Part shown: positions 33,701-45,582 of the stretch, piece by piece
Layout: every line of letters starts with the position of its first letter
Position numbering within the stretch: the first letter of the stretch is position 1
The notes under the pieces: generated by a model
Told to the model about the DNA's origin: nothing
Database searches by the model: none
The model's input: only the letters and a program-made list of their open reading frames with translations
Translations under genes and position numbers: made by a program
Source of the DNA: Naganishia liquefaciens
Lineage: Eukaryota > Basidiomycota > Tremellomycetes > Filobasidiales > Filobasidiaceae
NCBI GenBank assembly: GCA_013423385.1
Contig: BLZA01000030.1
Coordinates: forward strand, 1,505,168-1,569,167
Length of the DNA stretch: 64,000 bases
Direction: 5' to 3'

Positions 33701-36262
33701 AATTCTCTGAAAGGCGAACGTGATAGGTCAGTGAATACGCAAACGGTCGGCTCGATCCTGACACCATCCTTCTTTTCAAGGTTGACCGGTCTTGAAGCAC
33801 AATTCGAGAAAGAACGCAGAATGTTGCAATCACAAGTCGGAAAGCTAGAGGTGGAGAAGCTCTCTCTATTGCAGAAACACCATGCGCTGGAGGTGTCTTG
33901 TGCTAAGGCGAATACACTGTCGGATTTGCTAAGTGTACAACTGAAGGAGCAGAAAGCAGATAACCTGAAGTACGTTTCATTCTCATGCTTATGTCGTTGC
34001 GAGCCTTCTGACAAGATGTTTTGCATCAGATTGGACACTATGTATAGAGCCGAACAAGAGAAACGCGAGAGGGCAAAATCTGAGCTTGAAGAAAAGAATC
34101 TGCGACTCCTCGGAGAAGTGGAGACGCTGGGAGTAGGGAAGGAAGACGCTTTGCGACATTGCCAGAAACTGCAAGAGCAACTTGATCGCCAAGAGCAGGC
34201 AATGGCGACAGCTCGAGCGGAGTACGAAGCCAAGATACAACACTGCACACAAACGGCGCAAATGGCAGGTCTTGAGTCCACGAAAGGGCTGCACGAAGCG
34301 CAGGAGGAGTTAGCGGAGACTTTGGTACGTCTTCCGATGAGACGACTCTTATCTTGTCATCCGCCGAGTTTACTTTTCTCGGATTGTTGGGGCAGAATGC
34401 GTTGAAAGCCAAGGAGTCCGACCTCCAACGAGTTGAGCTTGAGCTAGGCGCAAGAGCCGTTGAGAAGCAACAACTCAACACGACGCTCGCGAAGTTGCGT
34501 AAACAATATGAACAAAGCATGAAAGACGTGAGTATGATTGCACTATCGCCTCCGTGCTTGGCACCCATATCATATGTTTAACCATCAATGCAGCGAGACG
34601 AAGCCCTAAAAACGAGCATGAAGCTCTTGGAAGACCAGTCAGAGCTCAAGAATGCCACTTTGAAGCTTGAACGAGATAGAGCAGAGGTAATTTCTACTCC
34701 GACTGGCAGGAAATACACCATCATCTCATGTTCTGTCGTAGCTGCACTCACGACTATCAGCGTCCCAAGATGCCCATGCGGTCGTTGAGCAGGACTTGAA
34801 TGTGTTAAAACAGAAGCATGACGAACTCACACTCAACCTCGTCGATCTTCAAGAGAGGTATCATGCCTTAGAAGAAACAACAACAGAGCTTGGCAAGCGA
34901 CTACAAGATGGCAAGAAAGCTCATCGGGACGATATCGCAGCAGAACGCCGCCGATTTGAGGCTCTAAAAGCGGAGCAGGACAATTTGATGGAGCGGTATC
35001 AAACGGGCAAGCTGGTCTGTGTTGTTCGAATCCCTGCAGAGTCCCGGCTTACCTCTGTCCGCTGTGGATCAGTCTGATCTGGAGCAAGGTACGTTCGGCG
35101 AATGTACGCATGACATGCCATACTGACAAACGGTTCGGCTTTCTCCAGCCGTACTCCTTGTGGAATCAAAGAGGCACGACAGACACGTTAGCGAAATCAA
35201 CGGTATGCAAGTGCAAGCCACCCGGCCTCGGTGTACATCTGACCTTGCAGCATCTTAGCGAGCTTCGAAGAGAAAATCAAAAAGGTACGAGTTATATCAA
35301 CCCTCCTTCGTTCATGCTGAGATGGGACAACCTGCACCGTAGCTGGAAATCGAATTGGCAGAAGCGCAGATGAGCAGCAGTCAACTGAAACAAACGGTCA
35401 AGCGACTGGTTATGGAAAAGGTAGGTTCCTTTATCTGGCTCCAAGGTTCCTTATTTGGCTTCAACGAGATCGTACTAACTATGTACCCGGTCGCGTAGAG
35501 TCAGAAGGAGGGTGGACGCTCCTTGATTGGTAGCGACTTTGACGACACGTCTTCCAGTCCTCATGAACATCTTCGGTCCGCTCTTGCGAAAGAATCGCAG
35601 AATGCCGGCCCTCAGTCGCATATACCGGCCACTCTTCCCCAGACCCCGACATCGCCATTGACGGCTCTCAATACTAGTAAGCAGATTGATCGGCTAGCTG
35701 TCCCTCTTCTGACTGCTCTTCAGGCTCAGGAAAGCAGTCCACAGTCGAAGCAGATGGCCAGGGTCTGAGATCCTTCCTTTCCGGTCAAGTTTCGACGTTG
35801 AAGCGCGTCACTTTCCAGGAAATGGCCGCTGATTCGGACGAGATGGATAACGACGTTCCGGACACGCTTGGCAAGATTGTCGAGGACGATGACGAGGACA
35901 GGGAGGAAGACATTGAAGAGTCGGAATCTTTGATGATAGCCGCCCCTGTGAAGCCTTCGCAGGCGGCAAGCTCGATCCGTGACTTTACCCAGACCGTCCC
36001 GAAAGGACCTGTGACCCAGGATCCAAACGCTCGACAGGACGTCTCTGTCCCGACTGGCAAAGCTGTCAACGGAAAGCCTACGAACGCGACGCTTGGCACG
36101 ACTCGAATCACCCGCTCTTCTCTCAATCAGATGACATACTCGACCGTCAGCAAGAAGCGTGCCTCATCGGTTCTCGCTGGTAACGATATGGAGAGCTTTA
36201 CATCTACCCAGGAGGATGCAATTTACGGCAAGCGAAGTGCATTGAAAAAGCAGCGCAAGTAG
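30773..36262 (+). CDS. Long coiled-coil protein, many exons, RVxF motif
   Basis: Start MEEFLSAGFSFQKAQ. Exon 1 is 30773-31102 and exon 2 is 31152-33055 (634 codons), followed by about a dozen short exons to 36262. The first part is disordered, Gln/Ser-rich and basic. From about 32850 onwards heptad-like helices dominate (REAQIIKLRQEIEMLEQQN, EKIKNQVEQLEKDNREL, EYEAKIQHCTQTAQM). The last exon carries KRVTF, a perfect RVxF docking motif for protein phosphatase 1, then an acidic stretch and a basic tail ending in KKQRK. The product is likely 1300-1400 residues, nuclear or spindle associated by composition. No family is recognised. Exon borders between 33.2 and 35.6 kb are not fully resolved. Confidence 0.7.
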
Positions 36263-36736
36263 AGAAGACGCTTCAGCGTCGATCTAGCTCTCGGAGCAGT
36301 ACCGCAGTAAGCAATGAATGTACAACTCAGACTGCAACCTTTAGACTTGACGGTGCACTTTCGGCTGTGGATGGATCGTACTTGATCCTCAATGGAGAAT
36401 AGCATGTTGTACTGATAAGATTTTGCTCATGCGGCACTTGACAGTATTGCGTCTCGAAAATTTCATGGTTGCGAAGTCCTCTTGCATTCGACCTGGACTG
36501 GACTTGCAATTCGAACCGTAGCGCAAGGGCAAGTGACGATGAGCTGAGACGTAAGGCCTTCACGAACGGACTTCTCCTGCGTCATCTCCGCGTTCTAGCT
36601 TCCGGAGTCTCGGTCCGGTGAGCGGACGGGTTAGGTTTCAAGCATGCAGCCATCTCGCCGGAATATATAAAATGCTTGTGATTCACTGACTTTCTGTTCA
36701 CGAGTGACCGTGGCTGCCCCATCACCCACAATCGAC
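36263..36736. other. Promoter region of the KduD-like gene
   Basis: This 474-bp stretch has a TATA-like GAATATATAAAATGC at about 36660-36674, roughly 65-75 nt before the start. No other feature was seen. Confidence 0.5.
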
Positions 36737-37699
36737 ATGACCAACTCATATTTGGAATCCCTCTTCTCACTCGCAGGCCGAACGGCTCTCATTACCGGTG
36801 CAACCCGAGGCATCGGCCAAGCCATGGCTGTCGCCCTTGCTAAAGCGGGAGCCGATATCGTCCTCGTTCAACGATCAAAGGAGAATTCGGAAACAGCACA
36901 GAAGATCCAGGAGGCTGGCAGGAAGGCGACGATAGCCGTCTGTGATCTGTCAGACAAGAAGGCCGTCAGGGGTTTGATCAAGAATGTCGTCGGAAAGACA
37001 GAAGAAGGTGGCATGGGACTCACTTTGGATATTGTCGTTAATTGTAAGCTTCGGCGGCGGACGTGTTTCGATTCGGAACTGATAGACACTTCTACCCTCA
37101 GGTGGTGGTATCCAGAGACGTACACCTGCCGAAAACTTCTCCGATGACGACTGGGAGGAAGTGCTGCAAGTCAACCTCGAGGCCGTCTGGGTCATCTCTC
37201 GAGATGCCGGACGTCATATGCTCGAATCGCGGGGTGGCGTCTCGGGTGGAGAGCCGGTCGCTGAAGGGGCTGCCGACTCGAATCCACGTGGACGAGGAAA
37301 GATCATCAACATTGCCAGTCTTATCTCCTACCAAGGTTCGTTGTGTGTGTCCCCGCTCCAGTCATCTCCCACCAACTCTCTGTTTCAGGCGGTCTGACGG
37401 TACCGGCCTACGCTGCCGCAAAGCACGGTGTTGCTGGACTCACAAAAGCCCTTTCAAATGAATGGGCATCCAAGGGCATCAACGTCAACGCCATCGCACC
37501 AGGATACATTGACACCGACATGAACACAGCATTGCTCGCCAACCCTACGAGGTCACGTCAGATCCTGGAACGAATCCCTGCTGGCAAATGGGGCAAACCG
37601 GAGGACTTTGAAGGTGCGGTCGTCTTCTTAGCTTCGCAGGCGAGTGGGTATGTGAGTGGCGAGACTATTGTTGTTGATGGTGGTTGGATGGGACGATGA
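36737..37699 (+). CDS. KduD-like short-chain dehydrogenase (2-deoxy-D-gluconate 3-dehydrogenase type)
   Basis: Exons 36737-37043, 37102-37335 and 37389-37699 give 283 residues. The Rossmann fold begins at [16 protein letters not shown] (TGxxxGIG). Catalytic residues sit in [11 protein letters not shown] and [21 protein letters not shown] (YxxxK). The end [36 protein letters not shown] (quoted in part: DGGWMGR) is very close to KduD. Members reduce or oxidise keto-deoxy sugar acids with NAD(H) in pectin or alginate breakdown. The insertion [20 protein letters not shown] before the Ser is longer than usual. GTG at 36704 is in frame but the ATG at 36737 is the natural start. Confidence 0.88.
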
Positions 37700-38440
37700 G
37701 CGGTCGCAGGAACGAAATGATAAGTCTCACGTTCGTCGATTTACCGCGTCGAACGTGTAGCGGTAGTCACATACAGGTTGTACAACAAACGAAAGGAGGT
37801 ATAAGCATTGATCTCTCTCATCCCCTGGAGTCAGCATACACTGCTGTCACCCAGTGTTTCACATCAGCTCTTGTGAAGCGGCGAGACAGTCATGCGGAAT
37901 TTACCGCTTCGGATCACGCGCAGCAGGACCCACTCTTGCCTGCACCCATTCAATTTCTGACATACTCTCCAGCGGCGTGTTGGCTTGTCGTCCGCTGTCA
38001 TCGCATGGCCAAGCTCAGCAGGGGCGGCACCGTTACTCTGTACCGGTGACGGTAATCCAAAGCGCGAAACATTCTGGACAAATCGGGAATGACGGCCGGA
38101 TCTATCAACGCGCCGATACACTATTTGGCAGCACCATGGGAAGGCAAACTATTTGCCGAATGGAGCGGCAAGGCAGTCCTTGCAGTATGTCCGCTGGCGA
38201 GCCGGGATCTCTTGATGAGGTCATTCGGATCAACGCCTCAGAAACTCGCGATCATGTAGCTTCACGTTGCGTCGTGCAAGGTGCCACTCGCGACCATGGC
38301 TGCGAATCACCCGAAAAGATCCCGCCAGGCATCACCAGGGGTTGGAATTGAAAGCTCAGAGGCAGAGCTTTCACAGGATAATTAATGCTAGACGTGCGGT
38401 TTCCCACCCACGATCCCCCCATAATGCAAAAAGAAATGCC
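37700..38440. other. 3' flank of SDR gene, no gene seen
   Basis: This 740-bp stretch has short ORFs only and no recognised element. Confidence 0.4.
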
Positions 38441-38525
38441 AGTTCCAAGCCTGGATCGAACAGGCGACCTGCGGATAACAGCTTGATAGTTGCAATCCGA
38501 CGCACAACCACCGTGCTCCTGGAAC
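38441..38525 (-). tRNA. tRNA-Cys (GCA) with a 13-nt intron
   Basis: Read on the minus strand from 38525: acceptor GTTCCAG pairs with 3' TTGGAAC (one G-U at the base), the discriminator base is U73 as in all Cys tRNAs, the D arm is GCAC-GGTGGTT-GTGC and the T arm is GCCTG-TTCGATC-CAGGC. The anticodon stem CGGA/TCCG closes a TTGCAA-A loop holding GCA. A 13-nt intron (CTATCAAGCTGTT, 38477-38489) interrupts it after position 37, the canonical tRNA intron site. A TTTCTTTTT run just downstream is a Pol III terminator. The 27-43 pair of the anticodon stem is a mismatch. Confidence 0.9.
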
Positions 38526-39361
38526 GCTGAATCTGCACCTTTGCTTCTATAAATCTATCAACGTGATGTTCTCCGGCCATGAGCGATTTATCGCAAGAAC
38601 TCCGGCATTCTTCGATGATGTTTCCCTTTCGCAAGCGGGTGGGCCGTTGCAGTCTGCCCCTTCCACTTGTCAAGGTTTACCGCGGCAGAGAATCGAGGAT
38701 CAATCGATACTCCTGCCCGTCATTACCGTCTGATTGTCAGCGGCAACCGAGCGGCCAGAATCTGCCAATCTGCCCTGCACGGACGCATTCGCCCTTGGCG
38801 CGCGTTCGATCGGTGTCTCATCCGCGAAGTATATGTTGGGTGATCATCTATTCCACACCGTCACCTGGCTCGTTGTCCATATCCATCCAGGAGCCTCGTC
38901 TCGCCATCCTGAGGACGCTGAGAGGCCACAGACAATCAGCTAGGTAAGCAGAAATCCCCCACACCTTCCTCCAGCTTTCGCGCCATCAACGGACTCGCGG
39001 CAAGCGATGGAAGAACAAAAGAATGGACTTCGAAGCATCCCAAGGTGTTCTATCACTTCGACGGTGATGTCACTGTTCGGGTCTGGCCACCGCCAAACAA
39101 ACCCGCCGTCAGATCGAGATGAGGGTCGAGGCTGAGCTCTGCAATTTTAGCGACTCTGTTTCGCGCGATACCGGTTTGCATAAAGGCTGACTTGTCAAGC
39201 CTTCATGCTCACAGTATAATATGTGGAGAACAGTTGAAACGTAGTCAAGTAGAGTCCTCAGTACCTCGACGCAAAACTTGATCAAACGGCCCCTGTGAGT
39301 CTTCATCTCCATCGCCTGCGCCAGTGTCGTCTTACCACCATGATACAAGAACATCTTATAC
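38526..39361. other. Region upstream of the kinase gene
   Basis: This 836-bp stretch holds the presumed promoter and leader of the kinase gene and the 5' flank of the tRNA. No gene is supported. Confidence 0.45.
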
Positions 39362-42002
39362 ATGGTCCCCCTTCAACGTCCCCCGCTTTCGCCAACTCCA
39401 GCTATTCACCGTGCACCTGCATCACAACCCGTCTACCTTCCAGCTCACACGGGACTCTCTGCCCAGACATACACTTCCTCAAGCTACTCGCCGGCCGGCA
39501 CGCCTCTCGACGAACAGCCTCATATCGTTCTCGCTACGCGTGTCTTCGACATGCCAGAATCACAGAAGGGCGGTCTCAGAAGGCTCGATACCGAAGAAGA
39601 AGACGAGGAGTACATGACAGGAGATTCTTTTCGTGAGATGCATCTTACGACGGAGGATCACGCAGGGGATCCCTCTGCTCGGTACGAGTTGATGGAGCTG
39701 CTGGGCACGGGCAATTTTGGCAAAGTCTTCAAGGCGTAAGTGCTATGCTGGAAGTAGATGCACGACGCTGATAGCCTTCAAAGCCGTGACCTGAAGACTC
39801 GCAGAGTGGTCGCCATAAAGCAGATCGGTGAGTCGAACGCCGCGAAAGACTGCGCGGGGGCTTATACGGAATCTCAGATCTGGAGAATACGGATGACGGC
39901 AAGTATCCCTACATGTCGGAGTGATCAAGTCTGAGACGGGGTCTTGCACAGACTTTACCGAAATACAGGAAGAAATCTCCCACCTTCAGGCATGCGACTC
40001 GCCTCACATCACTCGGTACTATGGGAGCTTCGTCAAGGGCTACAAGCTCTGGATTATCATGGAGTTTCTGGCGGGAAGCGTCAGCGATCTCGTAAGCCCG
40101 TATCCGCATGACGTTTCGATGGAGCCCTAACTCTGAACAGTTGAAACCCGCGCCCTTCTCGGAATTTCAAATCGCCATCACAGCGCGCGAGATGCTGCTT
40201 GGACTCGAATACCTTCACGCGATCGGCAAGATCCATCGGGATATCAAGGCGGCCAATGTGCTCATCAGCGAGCTAGGGGATATCAAGCTGGCGGACTTTG
40301 GTGTATCGAGTCAATTAAGTAATGCTATGAGCCGGCGATTCACCTTTGTCGGCACGCCATTCTGGATGGTGAGTCCCAAGATACGTGGCGAGGATTGTTC
40401 TGACGCGCATGCCAGGCTCCCGAAGTCATTACGCGTCAGTCCGGCTACGATACCAAGGCAGATATCTGGTCACTCGGCATCACGGCCTTTGAGCTCGCCA
40501 AGGGCGAACCTCCGCATGCCGATAAACACCCGATGAAGGTCGTCTTCCATATTCCTCAGGCTCCACCACCGAGACTCGATGCGCGCGAAGGCTGGTCGAG
40601 CGAATTTCAGGATTTCGTTAGCAGATGTCTCGAGAAGGACCCTGAGGCTGTGAGTTGTATGTCTCGCGTTGGATTACAAGCTGACCGTTTTCTCTAGAGA
40701 CCGTCCGCCACAGATCTGCTCGAACATCCATTCATCAGACAAGCGGGATCCAAACGTTCCCTTGTTCGGCTCATCAACCGATATACGGAATGGAAGGCAC
40801 AACACAAACGACGTAATGACAAGCTAGTCGCTCCAACGGTTGAAAGTTACCCTGATGCAACGATGATGAGCGAATGGAATTTCGACGGGACTGTAAAGGG
40901 TATGACAGTAGTGGGACTGGCAGGCAAGGATAGCGGTCGGCCCGTCGAACCAAATATGTTTGGCCAATTGGGAGAAGACTATGAAGAGGATCCGAGCGGC
41001 TCGTCGTTGCGTGGTGAAAGGGCAAGACTTGAGACTGTCGTCGTCGCGGAGCATAAAGGCGAAGTAAGCCTGGCTCTCTATTTTCGTTGAGCATTGTCTT
41101 ATACACCATCGCCAGGCACAGCGACCACCGCCACCGCACCTCACATCCAAATCACGGACAAGCTCAACCAACGACCTGAAGGCGCGCGTCAAACACGAAC
41201 GACATCCTTCGGTTTCAGATGCCGAGTCCGTTGCAAGTGCACAACGGTAAGACGGATTACAGTCTACCTCAAACAGAAAGCTGAAGCTTTGATAGCACCG
41301 TCAAACCTGCCTCGAAAACACCTGCAACGCCTTCGCGACAGCTCCGTGAACCGACGGCGATTGGTAAAGCCGCAGGCGCCAAAGCCATCCTGTCGAGCTC
41401 GCAAAGCAAGACCGCCGATGTCTTGATTGAGGAAGCCGTGTTACCGGCTATCAGTAAGGTGTGCCATATGTCATAACTTTGCGCTCAGCGCTGACCGATC
41501 CTACAGGCTCTCAGGAATGCTGCATCCGCGGCGGAGGTGCAAGCTCTTGAGGCGATGCAAGACGGCTTCAAGGTCTTGGGAGCCAGTAATCCAGAGCTGA
41601 CAGATCAGCTCATGCTAGACATGTTGGACGGCATTCGGCAGTAGGTTCAGGCTTTCGTTACTTGAATGCCGACTGACAGTCTCTAGGAATGGCTCGGTTC
41701 GAGCCAATCTCACGAGAAAGGCGAAAGCGCGGGCTTCATTGGAAAACGTACGAGACTCTTTCCCAGAGACGCCGGGCAAAACAGAAGTCGCTGGTCAAGA
41801 GACGCCGATCGACAATCCAGGCAGATCAGCCATTCGTAATAGCAATCAGATAGCGGACGTGCTTTATCTACGATGTAGGTACACGTCTTTCTGGAATCGT
41901 TCTTTTTTAGTTTTTGACAAGATGGTAGAGTTCCATGCTGATTCGATTGTTTGCGCAGGGCTCGATAACCTGCGCCTGAAGTGGCCTCTTGGCGGAACAT
42001 GA
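39362..42002 (+). CDS. Ste20-like / germinal-centre (GCK) Ser/Thr protein kinase
   Basis: About twelve exons. The first seven are 39362-39735, 39775-39827, 39878-39898, 39952-40091, 40141-40368, 40416-40649 and 40698-41063, and four or five shorter ones run to the stop at 42002. Kinase motifs: GTGNFGKVF (Gly loop), VVAIKQI (Lys), DFTEIQEEI (helix C Glu), [20 protein letters not shown], the GTPFWMAPE activation segment, [18 protein letters not shown] and [13 protein letters not shown]. About 120 residues before the kinase domain are disordered. The C-terminal part is variable and ends in a helical stretch ([22 protein letters not shown] in part). It resembles the Sps1/Kic1/MST branch that acts in polarity, septation and sporulation pathways. 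The third intron (39899-39951) has a GC donor. Confidence 0.9.
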
Positions 42003-42190
42003 TCAGCGAGTCTAGATCGGAGGCGCGATGTCGATGAGCTGGTCCTCGCCGCCGCCCGAACTTTGGTCCGCGTGTGGCCCATGTATCCTAGAGTATGCCT
42101 GTACTTGCTGTAGAGCAGACTGTATCCATCGACTGGCCGTTTGATCGGGCTGGGTCGCATGTGGAAATGATGCAATGCATGTCCGCCCGT

Positions 42191-45100
42191 TCAGCCAAAT
42201 GGCATAAAAGGCGGATTTGCGTCGCCGACCTGTCGATCCACGCGCCTCATCGTAAAGTCGGGCACGGTAGGCGACCCAAAGGAATTGGCGGCATCCTGCT
42301 GCGGCGTCCTATGCAAGTCAGGTGTACCCCACGGCGATGGGCTGTGAACGGAATCCCGCTGTACTCGAGGGAATCCTGCACCTGATCCCGATCGCGAACG
42401 AGGAACGTCCATCGTATTGACTTCCCCCATGGCGGGCGCCCAGATCGAGCCGACGCTGCCGCCAAAGAGACGATTAGGCGGTCGGGCCTGTTCGGAAAAG
42501 CTCTGTCGGTGCGTCGGGGACGATATCTGAGAGGGTCGTCGGACGGTGTGATTGACGAGGTTGTTGACGAGGTCGAGCGCGGTCGTTGCGCCCGTTCGAG
42601 GTGTATCCGCCAAGGCAGGCGGGGTTGGGGCATTTCTGCGAAGAGTGAGCCTAGTCTCCAATCGACACACGACGCGCTTACCTCCCGCCCCAGACCAATT
42701 GCTCCTCTTCCTCTTCGAGCTCCTCGTCGAACATTTCATCCTCGTCCTCCATGCTACTGCCATCGCCCATCGTTGCCCGCATGGCCAGATTGACAGGATC
42801 GTCTTCCGTCTCGGTGCTGACAGACGCGACCTCGGATTCGATTTCAGGGTTGCTGCGAGGCACGAATGCCCGCACGTGTTGTAGTTGTAGGTTGGCGAGC
42901 TGATTGGCGGTTTGCGCGACGACAGGCGCGGCAGGTGCGGCGGGAATTGCATTGAACAGTTGTTTTGCCTTGGACCAGAGTAAGCACATTCTCTTCAGGC
43001 GACAGAATCAGTTCAACGCTCACCTCAGCCTGTAGCAAGACGAGTTTACCATCCAACAAGATATCCGAGATTCGCATCAACTGCTCCTCGTTCGGATGAA
43101 CCTCGGGCGGATTTGCCCCGCCGGCATCACTCGACTCGCTCTTATCCATCATCCCACGCTTCAGCGGCGAAAAGCCCTTCATATCATGATCCTCTTCCAG
43201 CGGCGCATCAAGCCTGGGCAACTGCTCGAGCGGAAAGAGAGCACCCATATGCCGCAAGAGGTCCGTGTACCCGCCGGCGAAACGCTCGACTTCTGCTTGT
43301 TGCACCCCGCCGCCCTGTTGGGCGCGTGCGAGACGGGTCACGTTGGCCTTGACCCATTTGGAGATAATCCGCAGGGCCGGCAGCATTCGGCGGAGAGCGG
43401 CAGTGATGTTGGTCGAGAGGTTAATATCGACTTGGCCCTCCGAGGCCGCCGTTGCGGAGAAGCCCCGGCCGGCTTCCACAGCTCGGAGCGTCTCGGGGTC
43501 AAGGCACGAGGCCACTTCATCTCGCGCTGCACAGCAGATCGTGTAGGCCACGTTTAGGCTATCGAGAAAGTACCATTCGTCGCTAGCGAACGGGACTTGG
43601 GCCATCATCGTATTGAAGTCCGCGGCAATGGCGAGGACGATGATCTTGACAATGATGGCGGAGGGCAAGACACGATTCATGAGCAAATGGTGAAGGTGAT
43701 CCTCGTGCGAATCCAAGAGATCGTTGCTGCAAAGAGATAAGCAAGAGGCTATTCGAGACGCGCGAGAGACTCACTCATACAGCCTTTCATCGCCGTTGAT
43801 CGCCTGCATGACTACCACCTCTTGCTTGTACCCTTCGACTTCTTGCCCCTTTGCCACCTCAAATCCAGGCACGCAGCCCTCATGCGCCGCCTTGAATTCT
43901 TCCACATACACCGCCCAGTCCCTGCGCGCTCGTTCCAGGCTCCGCTCGAGATTCTGTCCGGCCGATGTGAACGGCTGGGCGCACGCGAGTGCACGATGGT
44001 AATGGTAGATAGCGTCGAATGTATCGCCGGTCTCGACCGAGATGACGGCTAGTTGGTTGAATGGGTTGCCTTGCGAGGGGATTCAGCACACGTGTGGGCC
44101 GAGAATGGAAAGAGTACCGGAAAATTGACGTACCGTTGTCCGGCAAAACACCCTTGGCGACGGCATAATACCGCTTTGCACGCGCGAACCGTTCCTCCTG
44201 CTCCTTGAGCCTTCCGCCCGCTGGGCCCGGCTTTCCATTCCTGCGCCCTACCCCGCTGCCGCTGCCGTCGCGCTTTAACCGTTTCCTCTCGCGCTCGGGC
44301 CCGTACAGTTCCTTGTACCGCGAGATATCCCCGAGGCAGAGCAACGCCTTGTGCACGAGCTGGAGTTTCTTGTGGGTCTCTTCGCGCGAGAGGCGAAGCG
44401 GCGTGGAATCGAGTGATGTCAGGCGGTCCGGGTGGTGTGTGCGTTCCTCGTCGGATGATGAGCGGCGTTGTCCCGGGACCGCACCATCGTCGCGCTGCTG
44501 CTCGACCTCGTCGTTTGTCTCGTCCAGTCCTTCACGTAGCATTGCCAGGTAGCCTTTGACCTCGGCTCCCTCGACATGCCGCCCGAACAAGTCGAATCGA
44601 GCGACGAGCGTCCGGATGAGCCATTGGTAAAACGTAATCTCGCTCGTCAAGAAGCGCTGGAACCGCGTCACCAACTTCCTCAACTCGACCGGGCCCGATT
44701 CCCTTTCCCTCTCTCCCTCTGCTGAAGGACCCCGTCTCTTGCCCCCGACGCCGCCCCCGACCCCGGCAGCGCCGACTCTCCGCTCGACATCGGCAATCAT
44801 CGACCTGTACGCGCCAATAAGCCAATAACTCGTTGTCATCCACAACGCATCGATCCCTTGTGCTGCAGGATTCGTGTAGTGTTCCACGAGCAAGACGACG
44901 TGCGCCGTGCGGAGTCTGCGCGCGGCCGTTTGCACGGTCGTATCCCAGGGAACGCCCGCTCGTCGGGACCCATGCCCGTGCCCATGCAGCGCCTGCTTGA
45001 GGACGCCCGTCTGGCGTTCAATCTCGGCAACGAGCGCTCCACCGGATTCCCTCCCGCTGGAATTGTTCCCCGAACGTAGCACGGTCGAAGAAGAATGGGC

Positions 45101-45313
45101 ATCTCGACGACCGCCCGAGGAACGTCCGTCAGTGCGTGCGCTGTCCCGCGGGATACGACGCATCGTCGGTTCCGGTTCTTCTCTGCGCGGTCGGTCACCG
45201 TGGTCCCGTTGCGAGCGTTGCCTTGATCGGGCGATGCCTGCGTCACCGGGAGTGCGTCTGGCGGCCATGATGGGTCCGCACTGTGCGCTCTCGACGGCAG
45301 CCATGCGTGTCAT
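42191..45313 (-). CDS. EST1/SMG7-like mRNA decay factor (14-3-3-like/TPR plus EST1 domain)
   Basis: Exons 44134-45313, 43775-44069, 43024-43726, 42682-42968 and 42191-42635 add up to 2910 nt, 969 residues. The N-terminal helical part (FLTSEITFYQWLIRTLVARF, LVHKALLCLGDISRYKELYG, FARAKRYYAVAKGVLPDNG) is a TPR/14-3-3-like array, and the EST1 signature NPFNQLAVISVETGDTFDAIYHYHRAL (first ten residues diagnostic) follows across the first intron. The central region is helical with acidic stretches and the C-terminus is disordered. No PIN nuclease domain is present, which points to the SMG7/EST1/EBS1 side rather than SMG6. Expected role: binding phosphorylated UPF1 in nonsense-mediated decay, or telomerase recruitment. 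ATG at 45268 is an alternative start. Confidence 0.85.
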
Positions 45314-45582
45314 CCATCTCGCCTGTTTCTTCTTGTCAACGTCCCGTCGACCGAGTGATCATGATTCGCCGTGCGATCGGAACCAAACCAGAGATTTGCA
45401 TCCGCCAACGATGCGACCGAGTCAGCCATGCCCATCTCCTATCATCGACTCGCCACCACGGCCACTGATGCATGCACTAGTATACAGACAATTCGCCTTC
45501 TATCCGAGAGCCACAAGCACTTGTCGCCCGGCCCCATTTCACACCACTCTATCGCGGTACCGAACGCCCCCCCCCCATCCCT

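Noticed and set aside
35015-35045. B-box-like TGTTCGAATCCCTGC as a tRNA gene
   Set aside because: It lacks a pairing T stem, D arm and acceptor, and lies inside the coiled-coil gene.
36495-36535. TTCGAAT/TTCGACC loops as possible tRNAs before the SDR gene
   Set aside because: Neither has complementary stem arms on either strand.
39736-39827. Apparent loss of the loop between strands 2 and 3 of the kinase domain
   Set aside because: It was caused by choosing the wrong acceptor. The CTGATAG acceptor at 39774 gives [18 protein letters not shown], a normal loop.
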